The notes below the pieces were generated by a model. It was not told the DNA's origin. It made no database searches and saw nothing but the letters and a program-made list of their open reading frames with translations. Both the position numbers and the translations under genes were made by a program. Positions 1 through 12,255 of a DNA stretch of 64,000 nucleotides are shown one piece after another (within the stretch, counting starts at the first letter, position 1; each line of letters opens with the position of its first letter). The stretch covers positions 52,938 to 116,937 of the forward strand of contig NZ_JAHKPM010000044.1 of assembly GCF_018860525.1 (NCBI RefSeq), written 5' to 3'. The stretch comes from Vibrio hepatarius (GTDB taxonomy: Bacteria; Pseudomonadota; Gammaproteobacteria; Enterobacterales; Vibrionaceae).

Positions 1-23
1 ACTCATCAAAAATAATCATCGTA

Positions 24-1581
<1,558 letters not shown>

Positions 1582-1844
1582 AAAGTTTTCTCGGCTCAAT
1601 GAATACTGACTTCAAAACTAATATTCATTCGAAAATGAACATGTCATTCTAAAGCTATTATCGTTCTCTTCTTAAATTAATAGGAACAGAACGATAATGA
1701 ATTGACTGTGCCAAATAATGCCTTTCTACAAGAGAAAGTCGTTATTTGTATTGGTCACTCAGTTCATTGATACCTAAAGTGATTCAATAGAATCATTTTT
1801 GGATTATCATCAACGAGTGCCCACACAGATTGATAGGTTTATAT

Positions 1845-1856
1845 TGTTAAAGAGCA
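1845..1856 (-). promoter_or_regulatory. boxA antitermination element of the rRNA leader
   Basis: On the minus strand this reads TGCTCTTTAACA, the canonical rrn boxA, lying about 260 nt upstream of mature 16S. It is the expected binding site for NusB/NusE in the rRNA antitermination complex. The remainder of 1582-2134 is the rRNA leader and promoter region; no gene is seen there. Confidence 0.85.
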
Positions 1857-1887
1857 TTGTTCTGGACTTAACTCAGAACAGACGACC

Positions 1888-1915
1888 ATTTTAGTCATAT
1901 AAAGCTGAGTGTCAA
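1888..1915 (-). promoter_or_regulatory. rrn P2 promoter
   Basis: Minus-strand TTGACA at 1910-1915 and TAAAAT at 1888-1893 with a 16-bp spacer. It sits downstream of the stronger P1 and just upstream of boxA, the normal position of P2 in gammaproteobacterial rRNA operons. Confidence 0.75.
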
Positions 1916-2028
1916 ACACTTTTTTCAACTTATTTTTCAGCATTTCTGCTTGACCATTAAGTCTCGCTATCTAAGTAACTTTTCACTTCGATGTATCTTT
2001 CCGAAGCCTTTCCTAGACAGCGAGGGGC

Positions 2029-2095
2029 ATTATAGAGATAACATTTACAATGACAAGCGATTTTGAACATTTTTTTTATTTTTTTGCTTTTCGAT
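2029..2095 (-). promoter_or_regulatory. rrn P1 promoter with UP element
   Basis: Minus-strand TTGTCA at 2051-2056 and TATAAT at 2029-2034, 16-bp spacer. The bases immediately after the -10 are GC-rich (GCCCCTCGCTG), the discriminator typical of stringently controlled rRNA promoters. Upstream (about 2060-2095) is an A/T-rich run that fits an UP element. Confidence 0.85.
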
Positions 2096-2134
2096 TAAAA
2101 TTTAAGCCCAAGCGGCCAAATTTGCATCTATTCT

Positions 2135-2662
2135 CTATAAATCACTAAACTTTTTAGCAAATAAAGAGACTTTTCCCCAATTGGTGTACTCAACCTCTTT
2201 ATCAGTATTGGTCTCGCCTCCGGTCATGCTCATAATCAGCTTAATCATCACCTTATCGAACCAATTATAGCGAGGGTAATAAAGTGCACCTGCAAATACT
2301 CCGATCAATTTAGGCTGCCAAGGAGACTTGGCCAGGAACTTTTGTATATAGACACTACCTTCGACTGTATCTTTACCTTGACTTTCTTTTCTCGCGGTTA
2401 GATTTACGCAAAAAAAACCTACTTTTAAGCTATCTAGTTGAGCTTTATTCTGCTTAATAAATTGGTACAACTTCTTATTCAAGTGACCATAGCGGATGGA
2501 AGCACCAATCAATACTTTGTCATAAAGTGAAAAGTCGATATTTTTTACAACATGCAAATCTAAGGTTTCAACGTCCATGTGCGATAAATTGTTCTCGATA
2601 TAGGTGAGTATTTTTTTCGTCTGGCCTTCACGGGACGAATACAGAAACAAAGCTTTTAGCAC
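2135..2662 (-). CDS. hemG: Menaquinone-dependent protoporphyrinogen IX dehydrogenase HemG
   Basis: 175-aa flavodoxin-like protein that oxidises protoporphyrinogen IX to protoporphyrin IX in heme synthesis, passing electrons to quinone at the inner membrane. The N-terminus (LFLYSSREGQTKKI) is the FMN-phosphate loop, and residues around 50-60 (KVLIGASIRYGHLNK) and the C-terminal VEYTNW segment are typical of HemG, which carries an insert relative to flavodoxin. Length matches the family (about 175-180). It is the last gene of yigZ-trkH-hemG, with a 9-bp gap to trkH, and precedes the rRNA operon as in E. coli. Confidence 0.93.
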   Translation of the reverse strand: MLKALFLYSSREGQTKKILTYIENNLSHMDVETLDLHVVKNIDFSLYDKVLIGASIRYGHLNKKLYQFIKQNKAQLDSLKVGFFCVNLTARKESQGKDTVEGSVYIQKFLAKSPWQPKLIGVFAGALYYPRYNWFDKVMIKLIMSMTGGETNTDKEVEYTNWGKVSLFAKKFSDL

Positions 2663-2671
2663 AAGGCCTCC

Positions 2672-4129
2672 TTAGCTACGCCAAAAAGTAGGCGTCAATA
2701 AAATCAATAAAGTGAAGATCTCTAATCGCCCAAACAGCATTGAGACAATCAACACCCACTTAGCCTTTTCATTGATATCACCAAAATGCAAAGCCACTTC
2801 TCCCAAGCCTGGCCCAAGGTTATTTAAGGTAGCGGCAACAGCAGAGAAAGCGCTAAGTTCATCCATACCTGCAGCAATTAGACCCAGCATACAAACCACA
2901 AAAACAAGAGCGTAAGCTGAAAAAAACCCCCACACTGCATCTACAACCCGTTGTGAAAGAGCTGAGCCACCCACCTTGATGGTATAGACAGCCCTCGGGT
3001 GAACAAGACGTTTTAATTCACGCGCTCCCTGTAGTGTCAGTAGTAGTACACGAATGACCTTCATTCCTCCACCAGTAGAACCCGCACAACCGCCTATAAA
3101 TGAAGAGAATAGAAGTAACACTGGTAAAAACAGCGGCCAGTCAGCAAAACCCGTTGTTGTAAAGCCTGCTGTTGTGGAGATAGAAACGGTTTGAAATAAA
3201 GCTTGATCAAACGCATCGTAGAAAGAGCTATAGGAGTGATGATTTAATAAAATCAGGAAACAAACGGTAAAAAGGAGTATTTGAATTAAGATAAAAGCTC
3301 TAAACTCTGGATCTTTCCAATAGTATTTGGGGTGTACACCGCCAGAGGCAAATGCTGCAAAATGCAGCGAGTAATTACAAGCAGAAATAAGCAAAAATAC
3401 TACTGTGATTATATTAATGGCATAACTATCAAAATAGCCAATACTCGTATCATGAGTTGAAAAACCTCCAATTGCTATGGTGGAAAAACTATGCCCAATA
3501 GCATCAAAGGGTGTCATACCTGCCAACCAAAAAGCTAATGCACAAGCAATTGTCAGACTTAGGTATATATACCATAACGCTTTAGCCGTCTCTGCTATCC
3601 GTGGAGTCATTTTACTATCTTTCACTGGCCCTGGTATCTCAGCACGATAAAGCTGCATACCACCAATTCCCAGCACAGGCAGAATCGCAACAGCCAAAAC
3701 AATGATCCCCATCCCACCAAACCATTGCAAAAACTGGCGATAAAACAAAATAGCTTTTGGTAAATCATCAAGGCCAACAATAACTGTCGCTCCAGTAGTT
3801 GTTAAGGCAGAAAAAGACTCAAAGAAAGCATCCGTTACCGACACACTTGGGTTATCGGACAACAAGAAAGGAATCGAACCGGCACTACCGATAACTGTCC
3901 AGAATAGCACTACGATCAAAAAGCCGTCTCGTGCCTTAAGCTCATGTTTATGTCGCCGATTTGGCCACCAGCATATGGCTCCACAAATAAATAGAAAAAA
4001 GAAAGTTGTCACAAAGGAAACACCAGCACCGTCACGATAAATTAAAGCGACAAGGGCTGGAGCCAACATGGATACACTAAAAAGAGCGAGCAAAAGCCCG
4101 ACAATTCGGATAATTGAACGAAATTGCAT
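2672..4129 (-). CDS. trkH: Potassium uptake protein TrkH
   Basis: 485-aa inner-membrane K+ channel subunit of the Trk system, normally gated by cytoplasmic TrkA (not in this window). All four selectivity-loop motifs are readable: SALTTTGATV, STIAIGGFST, STTAGFTTTGF and ATLNNLGPGLGE; the glycine-rich gating segment (GCAGSTGGGMKV) lies near residue 345-355. Length and sequence agree closely with the structurally known V. parahaemolyticus TrkH as I remember it. Middle gene of a yigZ-trkH-hemG cluster. A second, more divergent trkH is at the right end of the window. Confidence 0.96.
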   Translation of the reverse strand: MQFRSIIRIVGLLLALFSVSMLAPALVALIYRDGAGVSFVTTFFFLFICGAICWWPNRRHKHELKARDGFLIVVLFWTVIGSAGSIPFLLSDNPSVSVTDAFFESFSALTTTGATVIVGLDDLPKAILFYRQFLQWFGGMGIIVLAVAILPVLGIGGMQLYRAEIPGPVKDSKMTPRIAETAKALWYIYLSLTIACALAFWLAGMTPFDAIGHSFSTIAIGGFSTHDTSIGYFDSYAINIITVVFLLISACNYSLHFAAFASGGVHPKYYWKDPEFRAFILIQILLFTVCFLILLNHHSYSSFYDAFDQALFQTVSISTTAGFTTTGFADWPLFLPVLLLFSSFIGGCAGSTGGGMKVIRVLLLTLQGARELKRLVHPRAVYTIKVGGSALSQRVVDAVWGFFSAYALVFVVCMLGLIAAGMDELSAFSAVAATLNNLGPGLGEVALHFGDINEKAKWVLIVSMLFGRLEIFTLLILLTPTFWRS

Positions 4130-4171
4130 GAATTGATGATTACCGAAGCAAAGCTTCCGACTTCCTGATTA

Positions 4172-4798
4172 TCATTGTTTGCCATCTAGTGGGGTTACCA
4201 AAATTCTGGCACCACTCTTATTTATTACACTCCGAGTGAAATCATTGACATAGCGCAGCTCAATGTCCACAACCATTTTAACTTGTTGACTATAGTCAGC
4301 TTCAACTTCTTGTGCCTCAAATTGGCAGAGTAAGCTTTGGACAATAGCAACAAAACCATAGTCTAACTCTAGTAGTAGTTTTGTGGTTATTTTTTTCTCA
4401 ATTGTTTGAAGCAACTTGAGCGCCTTTTGCACTCCGCCACCATAGGCCCTAACAAGACCTCCCGTACCCAGCTTTATTCCTCCTGAATACCTAGTGACCA
4501 CAGCTGTCATTTCACCGACTCCAGAGCCAGCCAGTTGAGCTAAAATTGGTTTACCTGCCGTCCCCGATGGTTCTCCATCATCACTGAATCCCCACTTCAT
4601 TGAATCTTCAGGGCGACCAACAACAACCCCCCAACAATGGTGTCTAGCCGCTGCATGTTGGATTTTAACCTGGTCGATGAATGCCTTAGCTTCAGCGTTA
4701 GATGGAGTATGTTTCAGTTGAGTGATGAATAGGCTTTTTTTGATTTCCTCTTGATAAAAAATCAACTCTTTAGGTATAAGAAATGGCTTGTCATTCAT
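4172..4798 (-). CDS. yigZ: YigZ/IMPACT family protein
   Basis: 208-aa member of the YigZ/IMPACT (UPF0029) family. The signature WGFSDDGEPSGTAGKP lies near residue 70-85 and is followed by a GGIKLGTGGLVRAYGGG stretch; the C-terminal third is the ferredoxin-like DUF1949 domain. The eukaryotic IMPACT relatives act in translational stress control; the bacterial role is not well defined. Upstream of trkH with a 42-bp gap, the same neighbourhood as in E. coli. Confidence 0.9.
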   Translation of the reverse strand: MNDKPFLIPKELIFYQEEIKKSLFITQLKHTPSNAEAKAFIDQVKIQHAAARHHCWGVVVGRPEDSMKWGFSDDGEPSGTAGKPILAQLAGSGVGEMTAVVTRYSGGIKLGTGGLVRAYGGGVQKALKLLQTIEKKITTKLLLELDYGFVAIVQSLLCQFEAQEVEADYSQQVKMVVDIELRYVNDFTRSVINKSGARILVTPLDGKQ

Positions 4799-4942
4799 TG
4801 CACTATGACCAAATTTTTCTATTTGTTGAGTCTATCACGTGAGACAAATAAGAGCGCCTAAAAGATCAGTCTCAGCGCACAATGTTAAACACTTGTTTAA
4901 AAAATGTATTGAATTTCATTTCTTCTGAGGCCAAACTGAAAT

Positions 4943-4959
4943 AACTGGTCAAACCAGAA
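4943..4959. promoter_or_regulatory. FadR-like operator in the fadBA promoter
   Basis: AACTGGTCAAACCAGAA is a near-palindrome agreeing with the FadR operator family (ANCTGGTCNGACNNGTT; the E. coli fadBA site is ATCTGGTACGACCAGAT). It overlaps the -35 position of a possible promoter whose -10 is TATAAC at 4965-4970 (17-bp spacer), consistent with repression by FadR when long-chain acyl-CoA is absent. Confidence 0.7.
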
Positions 4960-4969
4960 TAAAATATAA

Positions 4970-5027
4970 CGACATTTCTCAATGTCGGCTTAAGACCGAC
5001 ATACGCGCAATCCCAAGATTGTATGTC
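4970..5027 (+). other. fadB leader with a chain of alternative stem-loops
   Basis: Four short arms can pair in sequence: A 4970-4975 (CGACAT) with B 4982-4988 (ATGTCGG); B with C 4996-5002 (CCGACAT); C extended (4998-5004, GACATAC) with D 5021-5027 (GTATGTC). A small CAATC/GATTG hairpin lies at 5008-5012/5017-5021. D ends three bases before the Shine-Dalgarno GGAGA of fadB. If the -10 is at 4965, arm A is at or before the transcript start, so only B:C against C:D would matter in RNA. Confidence 0.4.
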
Positions 5028-5040
5028 ATGGAGATAGATA

Positions 5041-7212
5041 ATGATTTACCAAGCCGAAACCCTACAGGTGAAGGAATTACATGATGGTATCGCTGAGCTC
5101 ATTTTTTGCTCGCCGAAATCCGTTAACAAACTCGACCTTGCAACACTCGAATCGCTAGATAAAGCGCTTGAAGCTCTAAAAAGCCATCATGGGCTAAAGG
5201 GTTTACTACTCACATCGGATAAAGATGCCTTCATTGTTGGTGCTGATATTACTGAGTTTCTCGGACTGTTTTCTAAACCAGAGACAGAGTTGGATAAATG
5301 GCTTCAGTTTGCTAACAGCGTTTTCAACAAATTAGAAGATTTACCTGTCCCAACACTGTCTGTTTTGAAAGGGCATGCTCTTGGTGGTGGTTGTGAGTGT
5401 GTACTTGCTACCGATATAAGAATTGGTGACAAAACGACTAGTATTGGATTACCTGAAACTAAACTAGGCATAATGCCTGGCTTTGGAGGTTGTGTTCGAC
5501 TCCCCCGCCTTATCGGCGCTGACAGTGCAATGGAAATCATCACTCAAGGTAAAGCATGCCGCGCTGATGAAGCGCTGAAGATCGGGTTGCTCGATGCGAT
5601 TGTCGAAAGTGAATCTTTACGCGAGTCCGCATTAGCTACATTATCACAAGCAATCAACGAAAAAGTTGACTGGCAACAACGGCGCAACCAAAAAACATCA
5701 GCACTGACTTTAAGCAAACTAGAAGCCATGATGAGCTTTACTATGGCGAAAGGCTTAGTCGCTCAAAAAGCAGGTCCACACTACCCGGCACCAATGAAGG
5801 CGGTTATAGCGATCGAAGAAGGTGTACAGAGCGCTAGAAATGAAGCGCTAGATATTGAACGTAAGTATTTTGTACAACTTGCTAAGTCAGAAGAAGCGAA
5901 ATCTCTCGTTGGACTATTCCTTAACGATCAGTATATTAAGGGAGTCGCCAAAGACGCCGCAAAGGCAGCAAACAAAGGCACTCAGCGCGCTACTGTTTTA
6001 GGTGCTGGCATTATGGGTGGTGGCATCGCCTACCAATCGGCCTTGAAAGGTGTGCCTGTTTTAATGAAAGACATTGAACAAGCATCGCTTGATCTCGGTA
6101 TGAAAGAAGCATCTAAGTTACTCAACAAACGCCTATCTCACGGCCGCATTGATGGATTTAAGATGGCTGACATTTTGGCATCCATAACTCCTAGCTTACA
6201 TTATGCTGGTATCGACGATTCAGATGTAATTGTCGAAGCCGTTGTCGAGAACCCAAAGGTCAAAGCAGCGGTTCTTAGCGAAGTCGAACAGCAAGTGAAT
6301 ACAGATACAGTCATTGCTTCTAATACCTCGACGATACCAATTAATCAGTTAGCAAAATCACTTCAACGCCCTGAAAACTTCTGTGGTATGCACTTCTTCA
6401 ATCCAGTACACAAAATGCCATTGGTTGAAATAATCCGTGGTGAGAAGACATCAGATGAAACCATCAATCGTGTTGTGGCATACGCAGCAAAAATGGGCAA
6501 ATCACCGATCGTCGTCAATGACTGCCCGGGATTTTTCGTCAACCGCGTGTTATTCCCCTATTTTGGTGGTTTCAGCATGCTACTACGTGATGGTGCAGAT
6601 TTTTCTAAAATTGATAAAGTCATGGAACGTAAATTTGGCTGGCCAATGGGACCTGCTTACCTGCTAGATGTGGTTGGTATTGATACCGCTCACCATGCAC
6701 AGGCCGTTATGGCGCAGGGCTTTCCGGAGCGAATGGGTAAAGCTGAACGTGACGCCATTGACGCTCTATTTGACGCCAAAAAATATGGCCAGAAAAATGG
6801 TCATGGCTTCTACAGTTACAATATCGACAAGCGCGGAAAACCGAAAAAAACCTTTAACGAAGATGTGTTACCTATCCTCTCTGATGTTTGCTCTAAAAAA
6901 CAAGACTTCGATGACCAAACAATCATCCAACGTATGATGATTCCGATGATCAATGAAGTGGCATTATGCCTACAAGAAAAAATCATAGCTTCTCCTCAGG
7001 AAGGGGATATGGCTCTAGTATATGGGCTAGGTTTTCCTCCATTTCGTGGTGGCATATTCCGCTACCTTGACAGTATTGGTATCGCAGAATTCGTAGCGAT
7101 GGCAAAACAACACTCAGATTTAGGAGCCATGTACCAAGTACCACAACTACTAATCGACATGGCCGCCAATGGTGAAACCTTCTATGGCAATCAGCAGCAA
7201 GGTTCTATCTAA
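5041..7212 (+). CDS. fadB: Fatty acid oxidation complex alpha subunit FadB
   Basis: 723-aa multifunctional enzyme of aerobic beta-oxidation. The N-terminal crotonase domain (about 1-190) carries ADITEFL and GHALGGGCE and provides enoyl-CoA hydratase and isomerase activity. The L-3-hydroxyacyl-CoA dehydrogenase NAD site begins near residue 318 (LGAGIMGGG) and is followed by [13 protein letters not shown]; a second HAD C-terminal domain ends the protein. Works as an alpha2beta2 complex with FadA, encoded 12 bp downstream. Start supported by GGAGA seven bases upstream of ATG. A FadR-like operator sits in the promoter. Confidence 0.97.
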   Translation: MIYQAETLQVKELHDGIAELIFCSPKSVNKLDLATLESLDKALEALKSHHGLKGLLLTSDKDAFIVGADITEFLGLFSKPETELDKWLQFANSVFNKLEDLPVPTLSVLKGHALGGGCECVLATDIRIGDKTTSIGLPETKLGIMPGFGGCVRLPRLIGADSAMEIITQGKACRADEALKIGLLDAIVESESLRESALATLSQAINEKVDWQQRRNQKTSALTLSKLEAMMSFTMAKGLVAQKAGPHYPAPMKAVIAIEEGVQSARNEALDIERKYFVQLAKSEEAKSLVGLFLNDQYIKGVAKDAAKAANKGTQRATVLGAGIMGGGIAYQSALKGVPVLMKDIEQASLDLGMKEASKLLNKRLSHGRIDGFKMADILASITPSLHYAGIDDSDVIVEAVVENPKVKAAVLSEVEQQVNTDTVIASNTSTIPINQLAKSLQRPENFCGMHFFNPVHKMPLVEIIRGEKTSDETINRVVAYAAKMGKSPIVVNDCPGFFVNRVLFPYFGGFSMLLRDGADFSKIDKVMERKFGWPMGPAYLLDVVGIDTAHHAQAVMAQGFPERMGKAERDAIDALFDAKKYGQKNGHGFYSYNIDKRGKPKKTFNEDVLPILSDVCSKKQDFDDQTIIQRMMIPMINEVALCLQEKIIASPQEGDMALVYGLGFPPFRGGIFRYLDSIGIAEFVAMAKQHSDLGAMYQVPQLLIDMAANGETFYGNQQQGSI

Positions 7213-8400
<1,188 letters not shown>

Positions 8401-8410
8401 CCTTAACATA

Positions 8411-8434
8411 TAAGGCCAGGTTAAACTGGCCTTA
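8411..8434. terminator. Hairpin between convergent fadA and punR
   Basis: TAAGGCCAG (8411-8419), loop GTTAAA, CTGGCCTTA (8426-8434). A perfect 9-bp stem in the short gap between convergent genes; the U-tail is weak on both sides, so it is a likely but not textbook bidirectional terminator. Confidence 0.6.
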
Positions 8435-8448
8435 TTCATATCCACATA

Positions 8449-9357
8449 TTATTCATCATATTTAAGCCAATCCTTGTGCAATTTCTCACCATCACCTAAA
8501 TAATCTACCATCCATTGAATCAGTTTATGATTGGCATCTTTACGCCATACCAAGCAGCATCGACTAACTGGATTATCATCTGGCAATAACTTTTCTAACA
8601 AAGCACCCTGGTGAACTAAAGGCACAGCAATATGACTTGGCATGTAGCCAACACCTACGCCATTTTTTAAGCACTCTGTTGCCGTATGCCAATTTGGCAA
8701 CAGTAATCGACGCTGGTATGGGTAATGGCCAGAATGACGTTTAGGCAACACATTAGATGTATCATCCAAACAAATGGCTGGAAATTGGCTGACAAACTCT
8801 TCTGTCAGAACCTGATACTGTGCACATGGGTGGTGTGGGGCAACTACAAATGTCCAATCCAGACCTCCCATATCCTTCACTTCAAAGTCACCCCCAACCG
8901 GAATAGCCGAGGTCGCGCCAATAACAATGTCCGCTCTTTCTTGTGATATTGCTTCCCAAGAACCATTAAATACTTCCATATTAATTTGTAGCTCTGCATA
9001 TGGAAAAGTTTGGTAAAAATCTTCAACCAAGGGCTTTAAGCATTCGAGCTTTACAACATTATCAAGAGTCAATTTCAATGTTTTTTGCCAGCCATGCGCC
9101 GCACGCTTAGTTTGAGACTTAACCTCTTCCATCTGTCGTAACATGGCTCTGGCTTGCTCGACAAACACCTCTCCAGCAACAGTCAACTCCACCTTTCTGG
9201 GGAGACGCCGAAACAAAACAACATCTAGGTCCTGCTCAATCTGACGAACACCATAACTGATTGCAGAGGGTACCTTATGTAATACTTGCGCAGCAGAAGT
9301 AAAACTTCCAAGCCGAGCAACCGTATCCACCAGCTCTAAAGATGCTTGAGAAAACAT
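8449..9357 (-). CDS. punR: LysR-family regulator, PunR-like
   Basis: About 302 aa. The N-terminal winged helix-turn-helix (FTSAAQVLHKVPSAISYGVRQIEQDL) is followed by a LysR substrate-binding domain. From memory the sequence aligns along its length with E. coli PunR (YdhB), e.g. EVFNGSWEAIS and ATSAIPVGG, and it is divergent from a PunC-like transporter, as in E. coli where PunR activates punC for purine nucleoside uptake. The start chosen (MFSQASLELVD) matches the family; an ATG three codons upstream (9366) is also possible. Function is inferred from homology and context. Confidence 0.82.
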   Translation of the reverse strand: MFSQASLELVDTVARLGSFTSAAQVLHKVPSAISYGVRQIEQDLDVVLFRRLPRKVELTVAGEVFVEQARAMLRQMEEVKSQTKRAAHGWQKTLKLTLDNVVKLECLKPLVEDFYQTFPYAELQINMEVFNGSWEAISQERADIVIGATSAIPVGGDFEVKDMGGLDWTFVVAPHHPCAQYQVLTEEFVSQFPAICLDDTSNVLPKRHSGHYPYQRRLLLPNWHTATECLKNGVGVGYMPSHIAVPLVHQGALLEKLLPDDNPVSRCCLVWRKDANHKLIQWMVDYLGDGEKLHKDWLKYDE

Positions 9358-9504
9358 ACCTACCATTTCCCTTCAATTTTTTTGATTGATAACCATAAAA
9401 AATAGCGCTTAAAAGCTAAAAACATCATGGGTAAAATATAAAAGCCTACATTAACACTGATAAATAACGAAAGTAATCCATGAATTATTTTGAATGGAAT
9501 TCAA

Positions 9505-10704
9505 ATGAATATATCTAAACTGCAATTTTTCTATTTAGCCTGTCTATCCATGCTGGGATTTGTCGCCACCGACATGTATCTTCCTGCTTTTAAAGCGATG
9601 CAACATGATTTTGCAACTGGACCAGAACAAATAGCACTATCTCTCACCGTCTTTCTTATCGGAATGGCTATCGGACAACTATCTTGGGGACTCGCATCTG
9701 ATAAATTTGGTTATCGAAACACTCTAGCTGCTGGCTTGAGCCTATTTACACTTGCCTCTTTGGGTTTAACATTTAGCGATCAAGTATGGCAACTTCTGAC
9801 TCTGCGCTTCATTCAAGCTATCGGTGTTTGTGCCCCAGCAGTTATCTGGCAAGCTATGGTCATTAAACGTCATGCAAATAAAAGCCAACAGATTTTTGCC
9901 ACTATTATGCCCCTAGTGGCACTTTCCCCTGCATTAGCACCTCAATTGGGCGTAGCACTCTCTGATCTCTGGGGATGGCGTAGTATATTTATTACTTTAA
10001 CTATTGTTGGATTGGTATTGATCGCTGCAACTATGGCGCAGGGGAGCCCAAAAGAGAAAACCAAAAAATCTTCTATTAAAGCTGATATAAAAGCCTTAAT
10101 CACATCTAAAACCTATTTGGGTAATGTGGCGATGTTTGCCACAGCATCGGCAGCATTCTTTGCTTACCTAACTGGCATGCCAGAAATAATGGCTCAATTA
10201 GGTTATGATGCTAAGGATATAGGCCTAAGCTTTATACCTCAAACCATTGCTTTTATGGCTGGTGGATACCTAGGTAAAAAATGCGTTTCTAAACATGGTG
10301 ATGAATACATCCTTCGCCAGATTATCGGGTTATTCAGCCTTGCTGCGATTGTTATTTTGATAGCCTCACAATTTCACCTTTCTTCTATCTGGCCCATTTT
10401 GGCTCCATTCTGCCTAATAGCTGTCGCAAATGGTGCTCTTTACCCCATTGTTGTCAACAGAGCGCTAGCAAGTGCCAAACAAAGCCCAGCAACAGCAGCG
10501 GGTTTACAAAACAGCTTACAAATATGTATCAGTAGCCTTGCTAGTGCATTAGTCGCAGCAATGGCTAGCCAAGCCCAAGCCGTAACAGGTGTTGCCATCA
10601 TAATATGTATGGGTGGGCTATGGATTGGCTATTGGCTGGCGAATCGCAACCAACCAGAGGCAACTATAGATGCTAGTGAAACACAAATAGTGACTGAAAA
10701 ATAG
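9505..10704 (+). CDS. punC: MFS transporter, PunC (YdhC)-like purine nucleoside importer
   Basis: About 399 aa with twelve predicted membrane segments, of the Bcr/CflA-like branch of the major facilitator superfamily. Motifs LGFVATDMYLPAF, GVCAPAVIWQA and IFATIMPLVALSPALAP match E. coli PunC as recalled. The ATG at 9505 has GGAA five bases upstream and fits the family; a TTG at 9490 is less likely. Divergent from punR, with the regulator's operator expected in 9358-9504. Automated pipelines may call it a drug efflux protein; the PunR neighbour argues for nucleoside import. Confidence 0.82.
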   Translation: MNISKLQFFYLACLSMLGFVATDMYLPAFKAMQHDFATGPEQIALSLTVFLIGMAIGQLSWGLASDKFGYRNTLAAGLSLFTLASLGLTFSDQVWQLLTLRFIQAIGVCAPAVIWQAMVIKRHANKSQQIFATIMPLVALSPALAPQLGVALSDLWGWRSIFITLTIVGLVLIAATMAQGSPKEKTKKSSIKADIKALITSKTYLGNVAMFATASAAFFAYLTGMPEIMAQLGYDAKDIGLSFIPQTIAFMAGGYLGKKCVSKHGDEYILRQIIGLFSLAAIVILIASQFHLSSIWPILAPFCLIAVANGALYPIVVNRALASAKQSPATAAGLQNSLQICISSLASALVAAMASQAQAVTGVAIIICMGGLWIGYWLANRNQPEATIDASETQIVTEK

Positions 10705-10714
10705 GTAGCATTAA

Positions 10715-10740
10715 AAAGCGCCGCTAAATAGCGGCGCTTT
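10715..10740. terminator. Bidirectional terminator between punC and glmU
   Basis: AAAGCGCCGC (10715-10724), loop TAAATA, GCGGCGCTTT (10731-10740). A perfect 10-bp GC-rich stem with A- and T-rich flanks between convergent genes. Confidence 0.85.
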
Positions 10741-10747
10741 CGATATA

Positions 10748-12106
10748 TTATTTTTTAGTCGGCCTTTGCCAATTTTTTATCATTCGCTCTTTAACGCGAG
10801 TAATGACCAACTCACCTTCCTCAACATCTTTAGTTAAAGTAGTTCCTGCACCAAGAGTCACACCATCAGCCACTACCACTGGTGCAACTAACTGGCTATC
10901 AGAACCAATAAAGACATCATTACCTATGATAGTTCTAAACTTGTTAACGCCATCATAGTTACAGGTGATCGTACCAGCACCAATATTAGTTCGCTCACCA
11001 ATTTGAGCATCACCTAGGTATGTTAGATGATTAGCCTTGGAGCCTTCGCCTAATAGAGTGTTTTTTACTTCAACAAAGTTACCTACATGAGAGCCATTGC
11101 GCATTTCAGCACCAGGGCGAAGGCGTGTGAATGGACCAACGGTACAATCCTCTGCCACTGTGGCACCTTCAATCACACTGTATGGACGAATAACAGTGTT
11201 GTCATCGATTTCACAATCCTTAAGTACGCAACCGGTGCCAATTGTCACTTTATCACCTAGTGTGACTTTACCTTCAATAATGACATTGGTATCGATTTCA
11301 CAATCCACCCCACACTGTAACTCTCCACGAAGATCAAAGCGCGCTGGATCGCGTAACATTACCCCTTGTTCGAGTAACTTTTGTGCCTGCATTTCTTGAA
11401 AAGCACGCTCTAAACGAGCAAGCTGCGCTCTATCATTCACTCCCTCTACTTCTATAGCATTTACAGGATGAACGGCTTCCACAGCACGCCCCTCATTATG
11501 GGCAGCTGCAATAATATCAGTAAGGTAATATTCACCTTGAGCATTGTTATTGTTAAGGCCAGAAAGCCAGCGTTTCAAATCACCACCAGTAGCAACCATA
11601 ACACCAGTGTTGATCTCTTTAATCAGCTTTTGCTCTTCTGTCGCGTCTTTTTGCTCAACAATAGCTACAACTGGCCCATTATTACGAACAATACGACCGT
11701 AACCCGTTGGGTTATCCAACACGACTGTTAGTAACGCGATACCACCATTAGGTTGAGCATCAAGTAGACTTTCTAGTGTTTCCTCAGATATTAAAGGCAC
11801 GTCACCGTAGAGAACTAAAATCTTTTCATCATTTTCAAATTGAGCAGATGCTTGATCAACCGCATGTCCTGTACCCAACTGTTCGGCCTGAAGAACCCAG
11901 TTAACTGGCTCGCCACAAAGTTCTCTCTGCATCTGATCACCACCATGACCAAATACTAGGTGCACATTTTGTGCTCCCAAATTTTTACATGTGTCAACAA
12001 CATGTTGAACCATAGGCTTTCCAGCCAAGGTATGTAACACCTTAGGCTTACTAGAGTACATGCGAGTCCCTTTACCCGCTGCGAGAATCACCGCGCTAAA
12101 TTTCAT
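10748..12106 (-). CDS. glmU: Bifunctional GlmU (UDP-GlcNAc pyrophosphorylase / GlcN-1-P acetyltransferase)
   Basis: 452-aa cytoplasmic enzyme making UDP-N-acetylglucosamine for peptidoglycan and LPS. The N-terminal uridylyltransferase domain starts with [18 protein letters not shown] (residues about 8-25); the C-terminal left-handed beta-helix built of hexapeptide repeats (about 250-450) holds acetyltransferase residues in [19 protein letters not shown] and NYDGVNK. Length is close to the E. coli enzyme (456). It lies downstream of the atp operon in the same direction, as in enterics, but separated from it by a terminator. Confidence 0.97.
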   Translation of the reverse strand: MKFSAVILAAGKGTRMYSSKPKVLHTLAGKPMVQHVVDTCKNLGAQNVHLVFGHGGDQMQRELCGEPVNWVLQAEQLGTGHAVDQASAQFENDEKILVLYGDVPLISEETLESLLDAQPNGGIALLTVVLDNPTGYGRIVRNNGPVVAIVEQKDATEEQKLIKEINTGVMVATGGDLKRWLSGLNNNNAQGEYYLTDIIAAAHNEGRAVEAVHPVNAIEVEGVNDRAQLARLERAFQEMQAQKLLEQGVMLRDPARFDLRGELQCGVDCEIDTNVIIEGKVTLGDKVTIGTGCVLKDCEIDDNTVIRPYSVIEGATVAEDCTVGPFTRLRPGAEMRNGSHVGNFVEVKNTLLGEGSKANHLTYLGDAQIGERTNIGAGTITCNYDGVNKFRTIIGNDVFIGSDSQLVAPVVVADGVTLGAGTTLTKDVEEGELVITRVKERMIKNWQRPTKK

Positions 12107-12205
12107 TCAAAACCTTTAGATGAAGTTATTAAACTGAGAAGTATTTTAGACTTTAACTAAAAATTAGTTAACTGCTCTGGAAGTATTTCCCTTAAAAAAT
12201 AGAAA

Positions 12206-12229
12206 AAAGGCGGTCATTTGACCGCCTTT
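12206..12229 (-). terminator. Terminator of the atp operon
   Basis: AAAGGCGGTC (12206-12215), loop ATTT, GACCGCCTTT (12220-12229). On the minus strand the stem is followed by a run of T (complement of 12203-12208), a standard intrinsic terminator 27 bp past the atpC stop. Confidence 0.9.
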
Positions 12230-12255
12230 ATCACTTTAAAACACCGAAAGTTGCC

